DNA of 64,000 nucleotides from Amphritea balenae (lineage in GTDB: Bacteria > Pseudomonadota > Gammaproteobacteria > Pseudomonadales > Balneatricaceae), in contig NZ_RQXV01000003.1 in the NCBI RefSeq assembly GCF_003858655.1, positions 124,001 through 188,000 of the forward strand, written 5' to 3'. Numbering within the stretch: the first letter of the stretch is position 1; every line of letters starts with the position of its first letter. This document shows positions 55,266 to 64,000 of the stretch, in pieces. The notes beneath the pieces were generated by a model. That model ran no database searches and was not told the DNA's origin. It saw only the letters and a program-made list of their open reading frames with translations. The position numbers and the translations under genes were made by a program.

Positions 55266-56984
55266 ATGAGTCATCAGTCCGATTTGATTGCCAGCGATAT
55301 CGAAGAGTACCTGGCACAGCACGAAAACAAAGAGCTACTACGTTTCCTGACCTGCGGTAGCGTAGATGATGGTAAATCCACCCTGATTGGTCGCCTGTTA
55401 CACGATTCCAAAATGATCTACGAAGATCAGCTGGCAGCACTACACGCAGACAACAGCAAAGTAGGTAACGCCGGTGAAGAACTGGATCTGGCACTACTGG
55501 TTGACGGCCTGCAGGCTGAACGTGAACAAGGTATCACTATCGATGTGGCATACCGCTACTTCTCTACTGATAAGCGTAAGTTCATCATCGCGGACACCCC
55601 GGGACATGAACAGTACACCCGCAACATGGCCACCGGTGCTTCTACCTGTGATCTGGCGATCATCCTGATCGATGCCCGTCACGGTGTTCAGGTACAGACT
55701 AAACGTCATAGCTTTATCGTATCTCTGCTGGGTATCAAACACACTATCGTTGCTGTGAATAAGATGGACCTGGTTGATTTCAGCGAAGAGCGCTATGAAG
55801 AGATCAAGAAAGACTACCTGGAATTTGCTTCAGATCTGGATCTGAACGATGTGCAGTTTGTGCCACTATCTGCCCTGAAAGGCGATAACGTTGTCAATCT
55901 GAGTGACAACATGGCCTGGTACAAAGACGCGCCAATGATGGAGTTGCTGGAAAACATCGAGATCGCTAACGACCAGAACTTCGAACAACTACGTTTCCCG
56001 GTTCAGTATGTTAACCGCCCTAACCTGGATTTCCGTGGTTACTGTGGCACCATCGGCTCAGGCATTGTACGTCCGGGTGATGAAATTACAGTACTGCCGT
56101 CAGGCAAGAGCAGCCGGGTTAAATCGATTGTTACCTTCGACGGTGAACTACAAGAAGCCTTTCCACCAATGTCAGTGACACTGACACTGGAAGATGAAAT
56201 CGATATCAGCCGTGGCGATATGATTGTCCACAGCAATGATGATGTTCGTGTTAGCAATCGCTTCGATGCGATGGTTGTATGGATGGCTGAGCAAGAACTT
56301 CTGCCAGGCCGCCAGTACGATGTTAAGCTAGCGACTCAGACTATTGCTGGCGGTATCAGCAGTATTCGTCACGCAATTGACGTTAACACGCAACAACAGC
56401 ATCCGGCTGCAACGCTGAAGTTAAATGAAATTGCCCGCTGTGAAATCACGCTAGAGCGCCCGGTAGTCACCGATGATTACCGCGCTCACCACAGCACCGG
56501 CTCTTTCATCATCGTAGACCGTCTGACCAACACGACTGTCGCTGCAGGTATGATCGCGGGTGATGACAGCGCTGACAATCAGATCAGTGATAACTTTGTG
56601 ACCACTAAAGCCAGTATTCGCAAAGAAGATCGTGAACGTCGCTACGGTCAGAAAGCAGTGACACTGGCGATTCGCGGTGGCGCTGAACAAGAGCGGGATA
56701 CGCTGCTATTCACTCTGGAACGTCAGCTGTTCAACCAGGGTCGTGCAGTCGCTGTACTTAACCGGAATAACCTGCCGGGTGATCTGAATGCAGTTGCCAC
56801 ATTGCTGAATAACAGTGGCCTGCTGGTTCTGGCTGAAGCCACTGACTCTGCTCTACCTGAGGGTAGCCTGATCGTTGACCTGAATGGTGCCAATGCAGAC
56901 CTTTGCCTGAACAGCTCTGCCCAGCCAGTTTCAGCCCAGGTTAATGCTATTCTGGAACTACTGCGGCAACGCGGCGCCGTGTAA
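55266..56984 (+). CDS. cysN: Sulfate adenylyltransferase subunit 1, with degenerate APS kinase-like C-terminus
   Basis: GTPase partner of CysD, starting [11 protein letters not shown] (ATG 55266), 572 residues. GTPase motifs: GSVDDGKST (G1), [11 protein letters not shown] (G3), and VNKMD (G4), followed by EF-Tu-like beta domains to about residue 450. E. coli CysN is about 475 residues, and CysNC fusions about 620-640. The extra end (about 470-572) resembles APS kinase: [20 protein letters not shown] recalls the CysC helix behind its P-loop, but the P-loop itself is gone (GGAEQERDT instead of GxxxxGKST). The kinase activity is presumably lost. Confidence 0.92.
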   Translation: MSHQSDLIASDIEEYLAQHENKELLRFLTCGSVDDGKSTLIGRLLHDSKMIYEDQLAALHADNSKVGNAGEELDLALLVDGLQAEREQGITIDVAYRYFSTDKRKFIIADTPGHEQYTRNMATGASTCDLAIILIDARHGVQVQTKRHSFIVSLLGIKHTIVAVNKMDLVDFSEERYEEIKKDYLEFASDLDLNDVQFVPLSALKGDNVVNLSDNMAWYKDAPMMELLENIEIANDQNFEQLRFPVQYVNRPNLDFRGYCGTIGSGIVRPGDEITVLPSGKSSRVKSIVTFDGELQEAFPPMSVTLTLEDEIDISRGDMIVHSNDDVRVSNRFDAMVVWMAEQELLPGRQYDVKLATQTIAGGISSIRHAIDVNTQQQHPAATLKLNEIARCEITLERPVVTDDYRAHHSTGSFIIVDRLTNTTVAAGMIAGDDSADNQISDNFVTTKASIRKEDRERRYGQKAVTLAIRGGAEQERDTLLFTLERQLFNQGRAVAVLNRNNLPGDLNAVATLLNNSGLLVLAEATDSALPEGSLIVDLNGANADLCLNSSAQPVSAQVNAILELLRQRGAV

Positions 56985-57009
56985 CATCTGTATCATCAGG
57001 TAAACAAAT

Positions 57010-57039
57010 AAAGCCGGAACTGTCTTCAGATCCGGCTTT
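57010..57039 (+). terminator. Terminator after cysN
   Basis: AAAGCCGGA / TCCGGCTTT (9-bp stem, 12-nt loop), 26 nt after the stop. Confidence 0.7.
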
Positions 57040-57218
57040 GTACTCTTGAATGACCATAAAGTGTTACGCAGTTGCAAAAATATTGAGGCATATCAATCAG
57101 AAACCTATACCGGAACGCCTCTGAAACCGGTAAAATTCAGGACTTTCTAATTTTAACCTGTTAACCCTGCAGGCAGGCCCCCGGTAGTGACAGTGCCGGT
57201 GATGATGTAACGGACATT

Positions 57219-57800
57219 ATGACTGAATATCTGCTTATACTTATCAGCACTGTGCTGGTGAACAACTTCGTTCTGGTTCAGTTTCTTGGCCTCTGCCCAT
57301 TCATGGGTGTGTCCAATAAACTCGAAACAGCGATGGGCATGTCACTGGCAACTACCTTTGTACTGACGCTATCATCCGTGTGCAGCTACCTGGTATTCAC
57401 TTACCTGCTGGCACCACTGGAGCTGACCTATCTCAAGACCATTGCGTTCATACTGGTTATTGCCGTCGTGGTTCAGTTCACCGAGATGGTGGTGCGTAAA
57501 ACCAGCCCCCTGCTCTACAAACTCCTGGGTATCTTTCTACCGCTGATTACCACCAACTGTGCGGTATTGGGTGTTGCCCTGCTAAACATTAAAAAGATGA
57601 ATGGCTTCATCGACTCCATCGTCTATGGCTTTGGTGCCGCGGTGGGTTTTTCGCTGGCGCTGATCCTGTTCTCAGCCATGCGCGAACGAATCGCCGTTGC
57701 CGATGTGCCTGTGCCTTTTAAAGGCTCAGCTATCGGCATGGTTACAGCTGGCCTGATGTCTCTGGCTTTTCTCGGTTTTACCGGCTTAGTTCAGTTTTAA
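57219..57800 (+). CDS. rnfA: Rnf complex subunit RnfA
   Basis: Inner-membrane subunit of the ion-translocating ferredoxin:NAD+ oxidoreductase (Rnf). 193 residues with six helices; the start [24 protein letters not shown] and [14 protein letters not shown]-type segment (here [14 protein letters not shown]) are family hallmarks, and [14 protein letters not shown] contains the conserved cysteine binding an Fe-S centre with RnfE. Begins the rnfABCDGE operon, with rnfB 9 nt downstream. Confidence 0.96.
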   Translation: MTEYLLILISTVLVNNFVLVQFLGLCPFMGVSNKLETAMGMSLATTFVLTLSSVCSYLVFTYLLAPLELTYLKTIAFILVIAVVVQFTEMVVRKTSPLLYKLLGIFLPLITTNCAVLGVALLNIKKMNGFIDSIVYGFGAAVGFSLALILFSAMRERIAVADVPVPFKGSAIGMVTAGLMSLAFLGFTGLVQF

Positions 57801-57809
57801 GGAGATATC

Positions 57810-58409
57810 GTGGACGCTGTATTAATTGCCATTCTGGTATTGTTAGGTCTGGGCCTGGTATTTGGCATTCTGCTGGGCTATTCCTCTATTCGCTTTAAAG
57901 TCGAAGGCAACCCGCTGGTTGATCAGGTTGATTCGCTGCTACCACAAACTCAGTGTGGTCAGTGTGGCCACCCGGGCTGTCGCCCTTATGCTGAAGCTAT
58001 AGTCAACACCGATGAAGCGATCAATAAATGCCCTCCCGGCGGTACAACCACTATCGAGGCTTTAGCTGATCTTCTGGACGTTGAGGCGCTGCCTTTAGAC
58101 ACAGAGCACGGTGAAGAGCAAGTTAAAACAATCGCCTTCATCCGGGAAGACGAATGCATCGGCTGTACTAAGTGCATCCAGGCCTGTCCTGTTGACGCTA
58201 TTTTGGGTGCCGCCAAACAGATGCACACTGTTATTGAATCTGAATGTACCGGTTGTGACCTCTGCGTCGAACCTTGTCCGGTAGACTGTATCGATATGAA
58301 TCCGATTGAAACCACCCTCAACACCTGGCAGTGGCCAGCCCCTAAAGCAGGAGTCGAGCTGATCGCTACCGATCGCAAACCCGCTCCAGCACTGGAGGGT
58401 GAAGCATGA
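57810..58409 (+). CDS. rnfB: Rnf complex iron-sulfur subunit RnfB
   Basis: 199 residues from GTG 57810 behind AAGGAGATATC. One N-terminal helix anchors it; a [4Fe-4S] domain ([18 protein letters not shown]) is followed by two ferredoxin-like clusters ([16 protein letters not shown] and [16 protein letters not shown]). It receives electrons from ferredoxin or feeds them to RnfC. Overlaps rnfC by 4 nt. Confidence 0.96.
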   Translation: MDAVLIAILVLLGLGLVFGILLGYSSIRFKVEGNPLVDQVDSLLPQTQCGQCGHPGCRPYAEAIVNTDEAINKCPPGGTTTIEALADLLDVEALPLDTEHGEEQVKTIAFIREDECIGCTKCIQACPVDAILGAAKQMHTVIESECTGCDLCVEPCPVDCIDMNPIETTLNTWQWPAPKAGVELIATDRKPAPALEGEA

Positions 58410-61400
58410 AAAATACAGTAAAAGTCCACAGCTTTCACGGTGGCATTCATCCACCGGAAAACAAGAAGCAGTCGACCGGTGCGGCCATTAGCGCAGCACC
58501 AGTACCTTCTCGAATTGTGCTACCACTACAACAGCACATAGGCTTGCCAGCGGATCCCTTGGTAAAAGTCGGTGATCGGGTATTAAAAGGCCAGCAGGTT
58601 GCTGAAGCGATCGGTCGTATCAGTGCCAATATCCACGCCTCTACTTCGGGAACCGTCACCGCGATAGAGAGCCATCCAGTCCCTCATATGTCCGGCATGA
58701 CCGCCGATTGCATCATCATCGAGGCTGATGGCAAAGATGAGTGGATCGAACATAGTGGTTTAGACGACTACACCAGCCTGCCTAAACCTGAACTGATCGA
58801 GTTCATCCGTCAGCAAGGTGTAGCAGGCATGGGCGGTGCGGGCTTCCCTACTGATGTAAAACTACATCTGGGCGATGATCATATTGTTAACACCCTGATT
58901 ATCAATGCCGCCGAGTGTGAACCTTACATTACTGCCGATGATATGCTGATGCGTGAGCGTGCCGATCAGATTATGGGCGGTATCGAGATTATTGCTCACC
59001 TGCTTAAACCATTGCATATCATGGTCGGTATTGAAGACAACAAACCTCAGGCAATCCGTGCGCTGCACGAAGCCCTGGACGACAGCCCACTGAACCTGGA
59101 TATCGTCATAACCCCGACAAAATACCCGTCCGGTGGTGAAAAACAGTTAATCAAGCTACTCACCGGCGTTGAAGTTCCCAGTGGCAGGATCCCTGCCGAT
59201 GTAGGTATTGTGTGCCAGAACGTAGGCACCACCACGGCAATATTTAAAGCAGTCACTTATGGCGAGCCACTTATTTCTCGTATTGTCACTGTTACTGGTC
59301 AGGCTGCCGGACATCGACAGAACTACGAAGTCAGAATCGGTACCCGTTTCGCCGACCTGTTAGATCATGCCCAGGCTAGTCGTGAACACATACACCGCCT
59401 TGTCGTTGGTGGGCCCATGATGGGGATCACCGTCACCGATGAACAGATTCCGGTTATAAAAACCACCAACTGCCTGATTGCAGGTTCCGTTGAGGAGATG
59501 CCACCACAGCCTCCGGCACAAGCTTGTATTCGATGCGGCATGTGTGAGCAGGTCTGTCCGGTTGAACTACTACCGCAGCAGTTACACTGGTTTGCCAAAG
59601 GCCGTGAATTTGATAAAGCGCGCCATCACAACCTGTTCGACTGTATCGAATGCGGTGCTTGCTCTTATGTCTGCCCAAGTAATATTCCACTAGTACAATA
59701 TTACCGTTTTGCTAAAGCTGAGATCCGTAAAGAGGATGATGAGCAACGCAAAGCTGACCATGCGCGTATCCGTTTCGAAGCACGCCAGGAGCGTCTCGAG
59801 CGAGAGAAGATTGAAAAAGAGGAACGTCGCAAACAGCGTGCAATTGATGCAGCCAAAGCTCAGGCAGCCAAAAAAGATGCCGCTCTGACTAAGAAGCCGG
59901 CCGCAGCTGCTGCAGCATCTACCGCTGCGCCTGATCTTAAACAGCTAAAACAGAATGCAGCCATCGCCCGCACTAAGCTAGGCAAGGCTGAAAAAGCCCT
60001 GACCAATGCCCAAAGCAAAGGCCAGGATGGTATCGAAGCACTGCAGGCGACAGTACAACAGTTACAGGTCAAATTCGATACCGCACAAAAAGCTTATGAA
60101 AAGGCACAAAGCGCGCCAGCACCTGTTTCGACATCGACTGCACCGGTAACAGACCTTAAGCAGTTGAAGCAGAACGCTGCGATAGCCCGTACCAAACTCA
60201 AGAAAGCGGAAAAGCAGCTAGAAAAATCAGAAGCTAACGGTGATGACGCCGACACTATCGCTACGCTGCAAAAGCAGATTAGTGAGCTACAAGCTAAAAA
60301 TATAGCCGCCGAAAAAGCCTTTAAAGACGCTGAAGCTGGCGACGCTAAACAACCATCTGCACCTATTCAGATTGACACATCTGAACTGGAAGCCGATATA
60401 GCAGCGATGCAGGCCAAAGTAGATAAAGGCGAAGCTGCCTGGAAGAAAGCTGCAGAAGCAGGCAGCCCTGCTGCCGACAAGATGGCCGCCGGGGTTGAAA
60501 AACTGAAAGATAAGCTGAAGGCCCTGCAGGATGAATTGGCTCAAATCCGGGTTCAATCCAGTAACACTGCAGCGCCAGCACCGGTTGACACATCTGACCT
60601 GGAAGCCGATATAGCAGCAATGCAGGCCAAAGTGGATAAGGGCGAAGCCGCCTGGAAGAAAGCTGTAGAATCAGGTAGCCCTGCTGCCGACAAGATGGCC
60701 GCCGGAGTTGAAAAGCTGAAAGATAAGCTGAAGGGCCTGCAGGATGAGCTGGCTCAGATTCAGTCCAATAATGCTTCAGCGCCAGCACAGGTCGACACAT
60801 CTGAACTGGAAGCTGATATCGCCGCGATGCAGGCCAAAGTAGATAAAGGCGAAGCTGCCTGGAAGAAAGCTGCAGAAGCAGGCAGCCCTGCTGCCGACAA
60901 GATGGCCGCCGGAGTTGAAAAGCTGAAAGATAAGCTGAAGGGCCTGCAGGATGAGCTGGCTCAGATTCAGTCCAATAATGCTTCAGCGTCAGCACAGGTC
61001 GACACATCTGAACTGGAAGCTGATATCGCCGCGATGCAGGCCAAAGTAGATAAAGGCGAGGCTGCCTGGAAGAAAGCCGCAGAATCAGGTAGCCCGGCCG
61101 CTGATAAGATGGCCGCCGGTGTTAATAAGCTGAAAGATAAGCTTAAGGCTCTGCAGGATGAACTAGTTCAGACTAAGGGCAACGATACTGCAACCGCTGA
61201 AACAGCAATAGTTGAGACAGAAATAGCTGAGATAGCCAAACCTGATATTAAAGAGCTGAAGCAACAAGTATCAATTATGCGCACCAAGCTAAAGAAAGCT
61301 GAAAAGCAGCTTAGCGAAGCGGATGATTCAGAGGATACCAGCGAGTTAGCAGCAGAAATTGAGCAGTTGAAGCAGCGTCATGATGAGGCTAAAGCAACCT

Positions 61401-61624
61401 TAGATAAGGCGGAAGCTGAAAAGATAGCCGCCGCAGCGCAGGAAGGTATCGACCTTAAACAGCTTAAGATCGATGCCGCACTGGCCCGCGCAGCGGTCAC
61501 CAAGGTTGAGCGCGCTCTGAGCAAAGCAGAACAGGACAGCAAAGATAGCCTGGAAGCTGAATTGATATCTGCCAAAGCTCAGGCTGAGCAACTAAATTCA
61601 ACTCTGGAACGCTTTTCAGAATAA
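58406..61624 (+). CDS. rnfC: Rnf complex subunit RnfC with very long repeat-rich C-terminus
   Basis: 1072 residues; the conserved part is about 1-430: an N-terminal [10 protein letters not shown], flavin/NADH-binding [16 protein letters not shown], and two clusters [16 protein letters not shown] and [15 protein letters not shown]. From about 430 the protein is Lys/Ala/Glu-rich, coiled-coil-like, with [14 protein letters not shown] units and four 69-71-residue repeats (60374-61195). Its length exceeds the E. coli protein (about 740). The start overlaps rnfB by 4 nt. Peripheral NADH-oxidising subunit; the tail's role is unknown. Confidence 0.95.
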   Translation: MKNTVKVHSFHGGIHPPENKKQSTGAAISAAPVPSRIVLPLQQHIGLPADPLVKVGDRVLKGQQVAEAIGRISANIHASTSGTVTAIESHPVPHMSGMTADCIIIEADGKDEWIEHSGLDDYTSLPKPELIEFIRQQGVAGMGGAGFPTDVKLHLGDDHIVNTLIINAAECEPYITADDMLMRERADQIMGGIEIIAHLLKPLHIMVGIEDNKPQAIRALHEALDDSPLNLDIVITPTKYPSGGEKQLIKLLTGVEVPSGRIPADVGIVCQNVGTTTAIFKAVTYGEPLISRIVTVTGQAAGHRQNYEVRIGTRFADLLDHAQASREHIHRLVVGGPMMGITVTDEQIPVIKTTNCLIAGSVEEMPPQPPAQACIRCGMCEQVCPVELLPQQLHWFAKGREFDKARHHNLFDCIECGACSYVCPSNIPLVQYYRFAKAEIRKEDDEQRKADHARIRFEARQERLEREKIEKEERRKQRAIDAAKAQAAKKDAALTKKPAAAAAASTAAPDLKQLKQNAAIARTKLGKAEKALTNAQSKGQDGIEALQATVQQLQVKFDTAQKAYEKAQSAPAPVSTSTAPVTDLKQLKQNAAIARTKLKKAEKQLEKSEANGDDADTIATLQKQISELQAKNIAAEKAFKDAEAGDAKQPSAPIQIDTSELEADIAAMQAKVDKGEAAWKKAAEAGSPAADKMAAGVEKLKDKLKALQDELAQIRVQSSNTAAPAPVDTSDLEADIAAMQAKVDKGEAAWKKAVESGSPAADKMAAGVEKLKDKLKGLQDELAQIQSNNASAPAQVDTSELEADIAAMQAKVDKGEAAWKKAAEAGSPAADKMAAGVEKLKDKLKGLQDELAQIQSNNASASAQVDTSELEADIAAMQAKVDKGEAAWKKAAESGSPAADKMAAGVNKLKDKLKALQDELVQTKGNDTATAETAIVETEIAEIAKPDIKELKQQVSIMRTKLKKAEKQLSEADDSEDTSELAAEIEQLKQRHDEAKATLDKAEAEKIAAAAQEGIDLKQLKIDAALARAAVTKVERALSKAEQDSKDSLEAELISAKAQAEQLNSTLERFSE
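60374..61195 (+). repeat. Four tandem 207-213-bp repeats in the rnfC C-terminus
   Basis: Units start at 60374, 60587, 60794 and 61001 (spacing 213, 207, 207), each opening with [19 protein letters not shown]-like residues and ending in a [13 protein letters not shown] segment. Copies 2-3-4 are nearly identical over long stretches. Their GC-rich near-identity produces a long spurious antisense frame. Confidence 0.95.
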
Positions 61625-61648
61625 CGACCGAGATCTGAGTAGATATAA

Positions 61649-62701
61649 ATGGCACTGATTCGAATCACATCACCCCACGCACACCGTCCCGGTAACACCG
61701 GCAATGTGATGCTCACTGTGTTGATGGCCACACTGCCGGGTCTGGCAGCAATGACATTCTTTTTCGGCTGGGGCACTCTGATCCAGGTGATCTGGGCAGT
61801 TATGCTCGCTGTAGGCTTGGAAGCGCTGATTATTAAATTGCGTAACCGTCCGGTCAGCTTCTACCTCACCGACTATAGCGCGGTAGTAACAGCCGTACTT
61901 CTGGGGTTAGCACTACCTCCATTTGCTCCCTGGTGGGTGATAACCGTTGGCGTCATGGTCGCCATCGTTGTCGCTAAACATATGTACGGCGGCATGGGTA
62001 GCAACCCTTTTAATCCGGCTATGGTCGCCTATGCACTACTGCTGGTATCTTTCCCGGTACAGATGACCAACTGGACAGCACCCTTTGTTATGACCGGTGA
62101 AGGCTGGGCAGTACTGGGGCTGGGCGATACATTCAGTGCTATCTTTGGTTCCGCCGGAACCTTGATCGACGGCCATACCATGGCAACACCGCTGGACATA
62201 ATGAAGCATCGCGGCGGCTTTACCACCGAAGAGATGTGGGCCGAAAGCGCCCTGCTTGCCAATGGCATTGGCGCCTGGCATGCGGTTAGCGCTGCTTATG
62301 TTATGGGCGGTGTGTTCCTGATGTACCGGAAGATTTTCACCTGGCACGCACCGGTGGCAATGCTGGGAACCCTGGCACTGGCCTCCACTTTCTTCTTTCT
62401 GCTCATGCCCGACCAGTATCCGGATCCGTTTTTCCACCTGACAACCGGCGCAACCATGCTGGCTGCGTTTTTCATTATTACGGACCCGGTCACCTCGGCC
62501 ACCAGTAATAAAGGCAAACTCTGGTTTGGCGCAGGTATTGGCTTACTCATATTTATTATCCGCAGCTGGGGCAATTACCCCGATGCCGTCGCCTTTGCCG
62601 TATTACTTATGAACCTGAGCGCACCTTTTATTGATCAATACACACAACCGCGCAGCTATGGTCATCATAAAGCTAACCGTGGCATGAAGGGGGACAGCTA
62701 A
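61649..62701 (+). CDS. rnfD: Rnf complex subunit RnfD
   Basis: 350-residue membrane subunit with about eight to nine helices and a covalently bound flavin. Conserved: [21 protein letters not shown] start, [21 protein letters not shown], and the flavin threonine region [19 protein letters not shown]. It lies 24 nt after rnfC. Its last 30 codons (from [13 protein letters not shown], 62609) are duplicated directly downstream, and the next gene is pushed away by an inserted repeat; the protein itself appears intact. Confidence 0.95.
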   Translation: MALIRITSPHAHRPGNTGNVMLTVLMATLPGLAAMTFFFGWGTLIQVIWAVMLAVGLEALIIKLRNRPVSFYLTDYSAVVTAVLLGLALPPFAPWWVITVGVMVAIVVAKHMYGGMGSNPFNPAMVAYALLLVSFPVQMTNWTAPFVMTGEGWAVLGLGDTFSAIFGSAGTLIDGHTMATPLDIMKHRGGFTTEEMWAESALLANGIGAWHAVSAAYVMGGVFLMYRKIFTWHAPVAMLGTLALASTFFFLLMPDQYPDPFFHLTTGATMLAAFFIITDPVTSATSNKGKLWFGAGIGLLIFIIRSWGNYPDAVAFAVLLMNLSAPFIDQYTQPRSYGHHKANRGMKGDS

Positions 62702-62790
62702 TGAACCTGAGCGTCCTTTTTATCGATCAATACACACAACCGCGCAGCTATGGTCATCACAAAGCTAACCGTGGCATGAAGGGAGACTAG
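62701..62790 (+). pseudogene. Tandem duplicate of the rnfD 3' end
   Basis: The 90-bp stretch repeats 62609-62701 (period 92) with a few changes. It reads as a 29-codon frame from ATG 62701, overlapping the rnfD TAA as TAATG, and ends MKGD* instead of MKGDS*. It is a duplicated gene end rather than a new gene, though it could be translated by coupling. Confidence 0.85.
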
Positions 62791-63056
62791 GGCCTGCCTG
62801 TAGTTCTAAAGCAGATTCTGGCTTAGTTGAAAATCCGCTAATCAAGGCGAGAGGAGAGTAATTTAGTGATTCTAAATAAGCGACAAACAACGCTGAGTGG
62901 TGGGTTTTCAACACGCCCCGAAGGGCTGGTGCCGGTTGGGCACACAGCTGCGTTATCATTCGCTCATGTGGAACAACCACACCGCGCTCTTTCTGCCTTG
63001 TTATGCAGCCCAACCGGCCTCCAGCAGAAACAACTTACGAACTATAGGCAGGCCCT
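62789..63056. mobile_element. 268-bp MITE-like element with 18-bp terminal inverted repeats
   Basis: AGGGCCTGCCTGTAGTTC (62789-62806) and GAACTATAGGCAGGCCCT (63039-63056) match at 17 of 18 positions. The interior has no supportable gene. It lies between the rnfD duplicate and rnfG, whose start is 4 nt beyond the right repeat. The size, inverted ends and position suggest a non-autonomous mobile repeat; no clear target-site duplication was seen. Confidence 0.7.
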
Positions 63057-63059
63057 GTA

Positions 63060-63722
63060 ATGGAAATGTTAACTGCCATTCGCAACAGCGCCCTGGGGCT
63101 GAGTATTTTCGCGGTAATTACCGCAGGTGCAATCGCCCTGACTCAGGTATCGACTAAAGATCGTATCGAGATAAATGAACGGGAAGCACGCGCCAAGGCT
63201 CTGTATGAAATAGTCCCTAAAGACAGCATCGACAACAACCTGCTGGAAGATATCGTTGCTATCACAGCACCAGCGCTCACCAGCAGCGAACTACCGGTTG
63301 ACGTGTTTCGCGCTCGCCGTGATGGCCAGGTAGTCACCGTGATTATGCCAGTCACAGCGCCGGACGGTTATACCGGCAATATCAATATGATTGTTGGTAT
63401 TAACAGTGATGAGAGTGTTGCCGGCGTTCGGGTGCTATCGCATAAAGAAACACCGGGACTGGGCGACAAAGTGGAACTGAAAAAAACTGACTGGATCCTT
63501 AGCTTTACCGGACAACGTTACCAGGGCGATGATGATCCAAGCTGGGCGGTAAAGAAAGATGGCGGTCGATTTGATCAGTTTACCGGCGCCACTATCACAC
63601 CTCGCGCAGTGGTCAATGCCACCGCTAAAGCGATAAGGTACTTCCGGGAACATAAAGCTGCGCTGTTAGAAAGCAAGTCGAACCAGGAACAGCCACAAAC
63701 CAATGTGGCAGGTACAGAATAA
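63060..63722 (+). CDS. rnfG: Rnf complex subunit RnfG
   Basis: 220 residues, one N-terminal helix then a periplasmic FMN-binding domain: [36 protein letters not shown] is shared by the family, and [14 protein letters not shown] includes the threonine that carries FMN. The start at 63060 follows the IR element by 4 nt, so any ribosome-binding site now lies in the element's right repeat (GGCAGGCC...). It overlaps rnfE by one nucleotide. Confidence 0.94.
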   Translation: MEMLTAIRNSALGLSIFAVITAGAIALTQVSTKDRIEINEREARAKALYEIVPKDSIDNNLLEDIVAITAPALTSSELPVDVFRARRDGQVVTVIMPVTAPDGYTGNINMIVGINSDESVAGVRVLSHKETPGLGDKVELKKTDWILSFTGQRYQGDDDPSWAVKKDGGRFDQFTGATITPRAVVNATAKAIRYFREHKAALLESKSNQEQPQTNVAGTE

Positions 63723-64000
63723 TGGCAACTGATTACAAAAAAATCACCCTCGATGGCCTCTGGGATAATAACCCGGCACTGGTTCAGCTACTCGGCCTCT
63801 GTCCGTTGCTGGCCGTCACCGGCACGGTGGTTAACGCGCTGGGGCTAGGTATTGCCAGTATCCTGGTATTGATCGGCTCAAATCTGACCATCTCCATGTT
63901 CCGAAAATTCGTACCGGATTCGGTACGTTTACCAGTGTTCGTCATGATCATCGCCTCATTCGTAACTTGTATCGAACTACTGATGCAGGCCTTTACCTAC
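63722..64000 (+). CDS. rnfE: Rnf complex subunit RnfE (N-terminal part; continues beyond the window)
   Basis: 93 codons seen: [20 protein letters not shown], then [23 protein letters not shown], the RnfE/NqrD motif with the Fe-S cysteine that pairs with RnfA. The ATG shares one base with the rnfG stop (TAATG). The rest lies past position 64000. Confidence 0.95.
   Translation, partial: MATDYKKITLDGLWDNNPALVQLLGLCPLLAVTGTVVNALGLGIASILVLIGSNLTISMFRKFVPDSVRLPVFVMIIASFVTCIELLMQAFTY

Noticed and set aside
60363-61007. 214-codon minus-strand frame within rnfC
   Set aside because: It is the antisense of the repeated rnfC tail; the repeats keep the reverse frame open. The sense protein is clearly RnfC.
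62866-63060. 64-codon frame inside the rnfD-rnfG element
   Set aside because: Falls entirely within the inverted-repeat element; no domain or RBS.

Overview
The window looks like chromosomal DNA of a marine gammaproteobacterium, most likely in the Oceanospirillales (Amphritea / Neptunomonas / Marinobacterium-like). This placement is inference from gene content: an rnf operon, assimilatory APS-type sulfate reduction with a CysI + DUF934 module, a TRAP transporter feeding an amine/amino-acid oxidase, and a LapBC-like type I secretion cluster with large adhesins. Base composition is moderate and coding density is high. I saw no tRNA, rRNA, CRISPR array, prophage or transposase gene.

Layout. 1-4.5 kb: the 5' part of pyrC, a GNAT acetyltransferase, and a glutathione-dependent formaldehyde detoxification pair (frmA, fghA) divergent from a LysR regulator. 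4.9-8 kb: NhaA antiporter, a tandem-domain universal stress protein, and a 42-residue Cys/Gly-rich protein. 8.1-10.8 kb: a two-component system divergent from a secreted GlcG/HbpS-like protein. 10.9-18.7 kb: a catabolic unit (LysR regulator, TRAP transporter dctQMP, three-subunit HcnABC-like oxidase, RidA) with an unexplained hairpin-rich spacer in the middle. 18.7-22 kb: a second cysI-DUF934 pair followed by a 2-oxoglutarate/Fe(II) oxygenase. 22-30 kb: HAD phosphatase, threonine aldolase, AraC regulator, an EamA exporter beside a MocR regulator, CcoG, a GIY-YIG protein and an alpha/beta hydrolase. 30-42.4 kb: type I secretion (HlyD adaptor, ABC exporter, TolC) around two large repeat-rich secreted proteins. 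42.8-48 kb: methylthioribose kinase, two lipoproteins (one a Nudix hydrolase), an HDOD protein, a pseudouridine synthase and a small exported protein. 48-57 kb: the main sulfate assimilation locus (cysG, cysH, DUF934, cysI, TSUP permease, divergent cysDN). 57.2-64 kb: rnfABCDG and the start of rnfE.

How they work together. CysDN makes APS, the iron-sulfur-type CysH reduces APS to sulfite, siroheme CysI makes sulfide, and CysG supplies siroheme. An APS kinase is not needed, and the C-terminus of CysN carries what looks like a dead APS kinase domain. The second cysI-DUF934 pair has the same 17-nt gene overlap but different partners. It shares ACAGAT boxes with eamA and mocR, suggesting a small MocR regulon.

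The most unusual sequence features are: a tandem duplication of the rnfD 3' end plus a 268-bp inverted-repeat element splitting rnfD from rnfG; two dispersed palindromic elements with a shared core and private self-complementary arms; a fossil of a SUMT gene end; the hairpin-rich spacer at 14.5-14.7 kb; and the repeat-built C-terminus of RnfC. No wholly new multi-gene system could be demonstrated by reading alone. The MocR/cysI2/oxygenase unit and the structured spacer are the best candidates.
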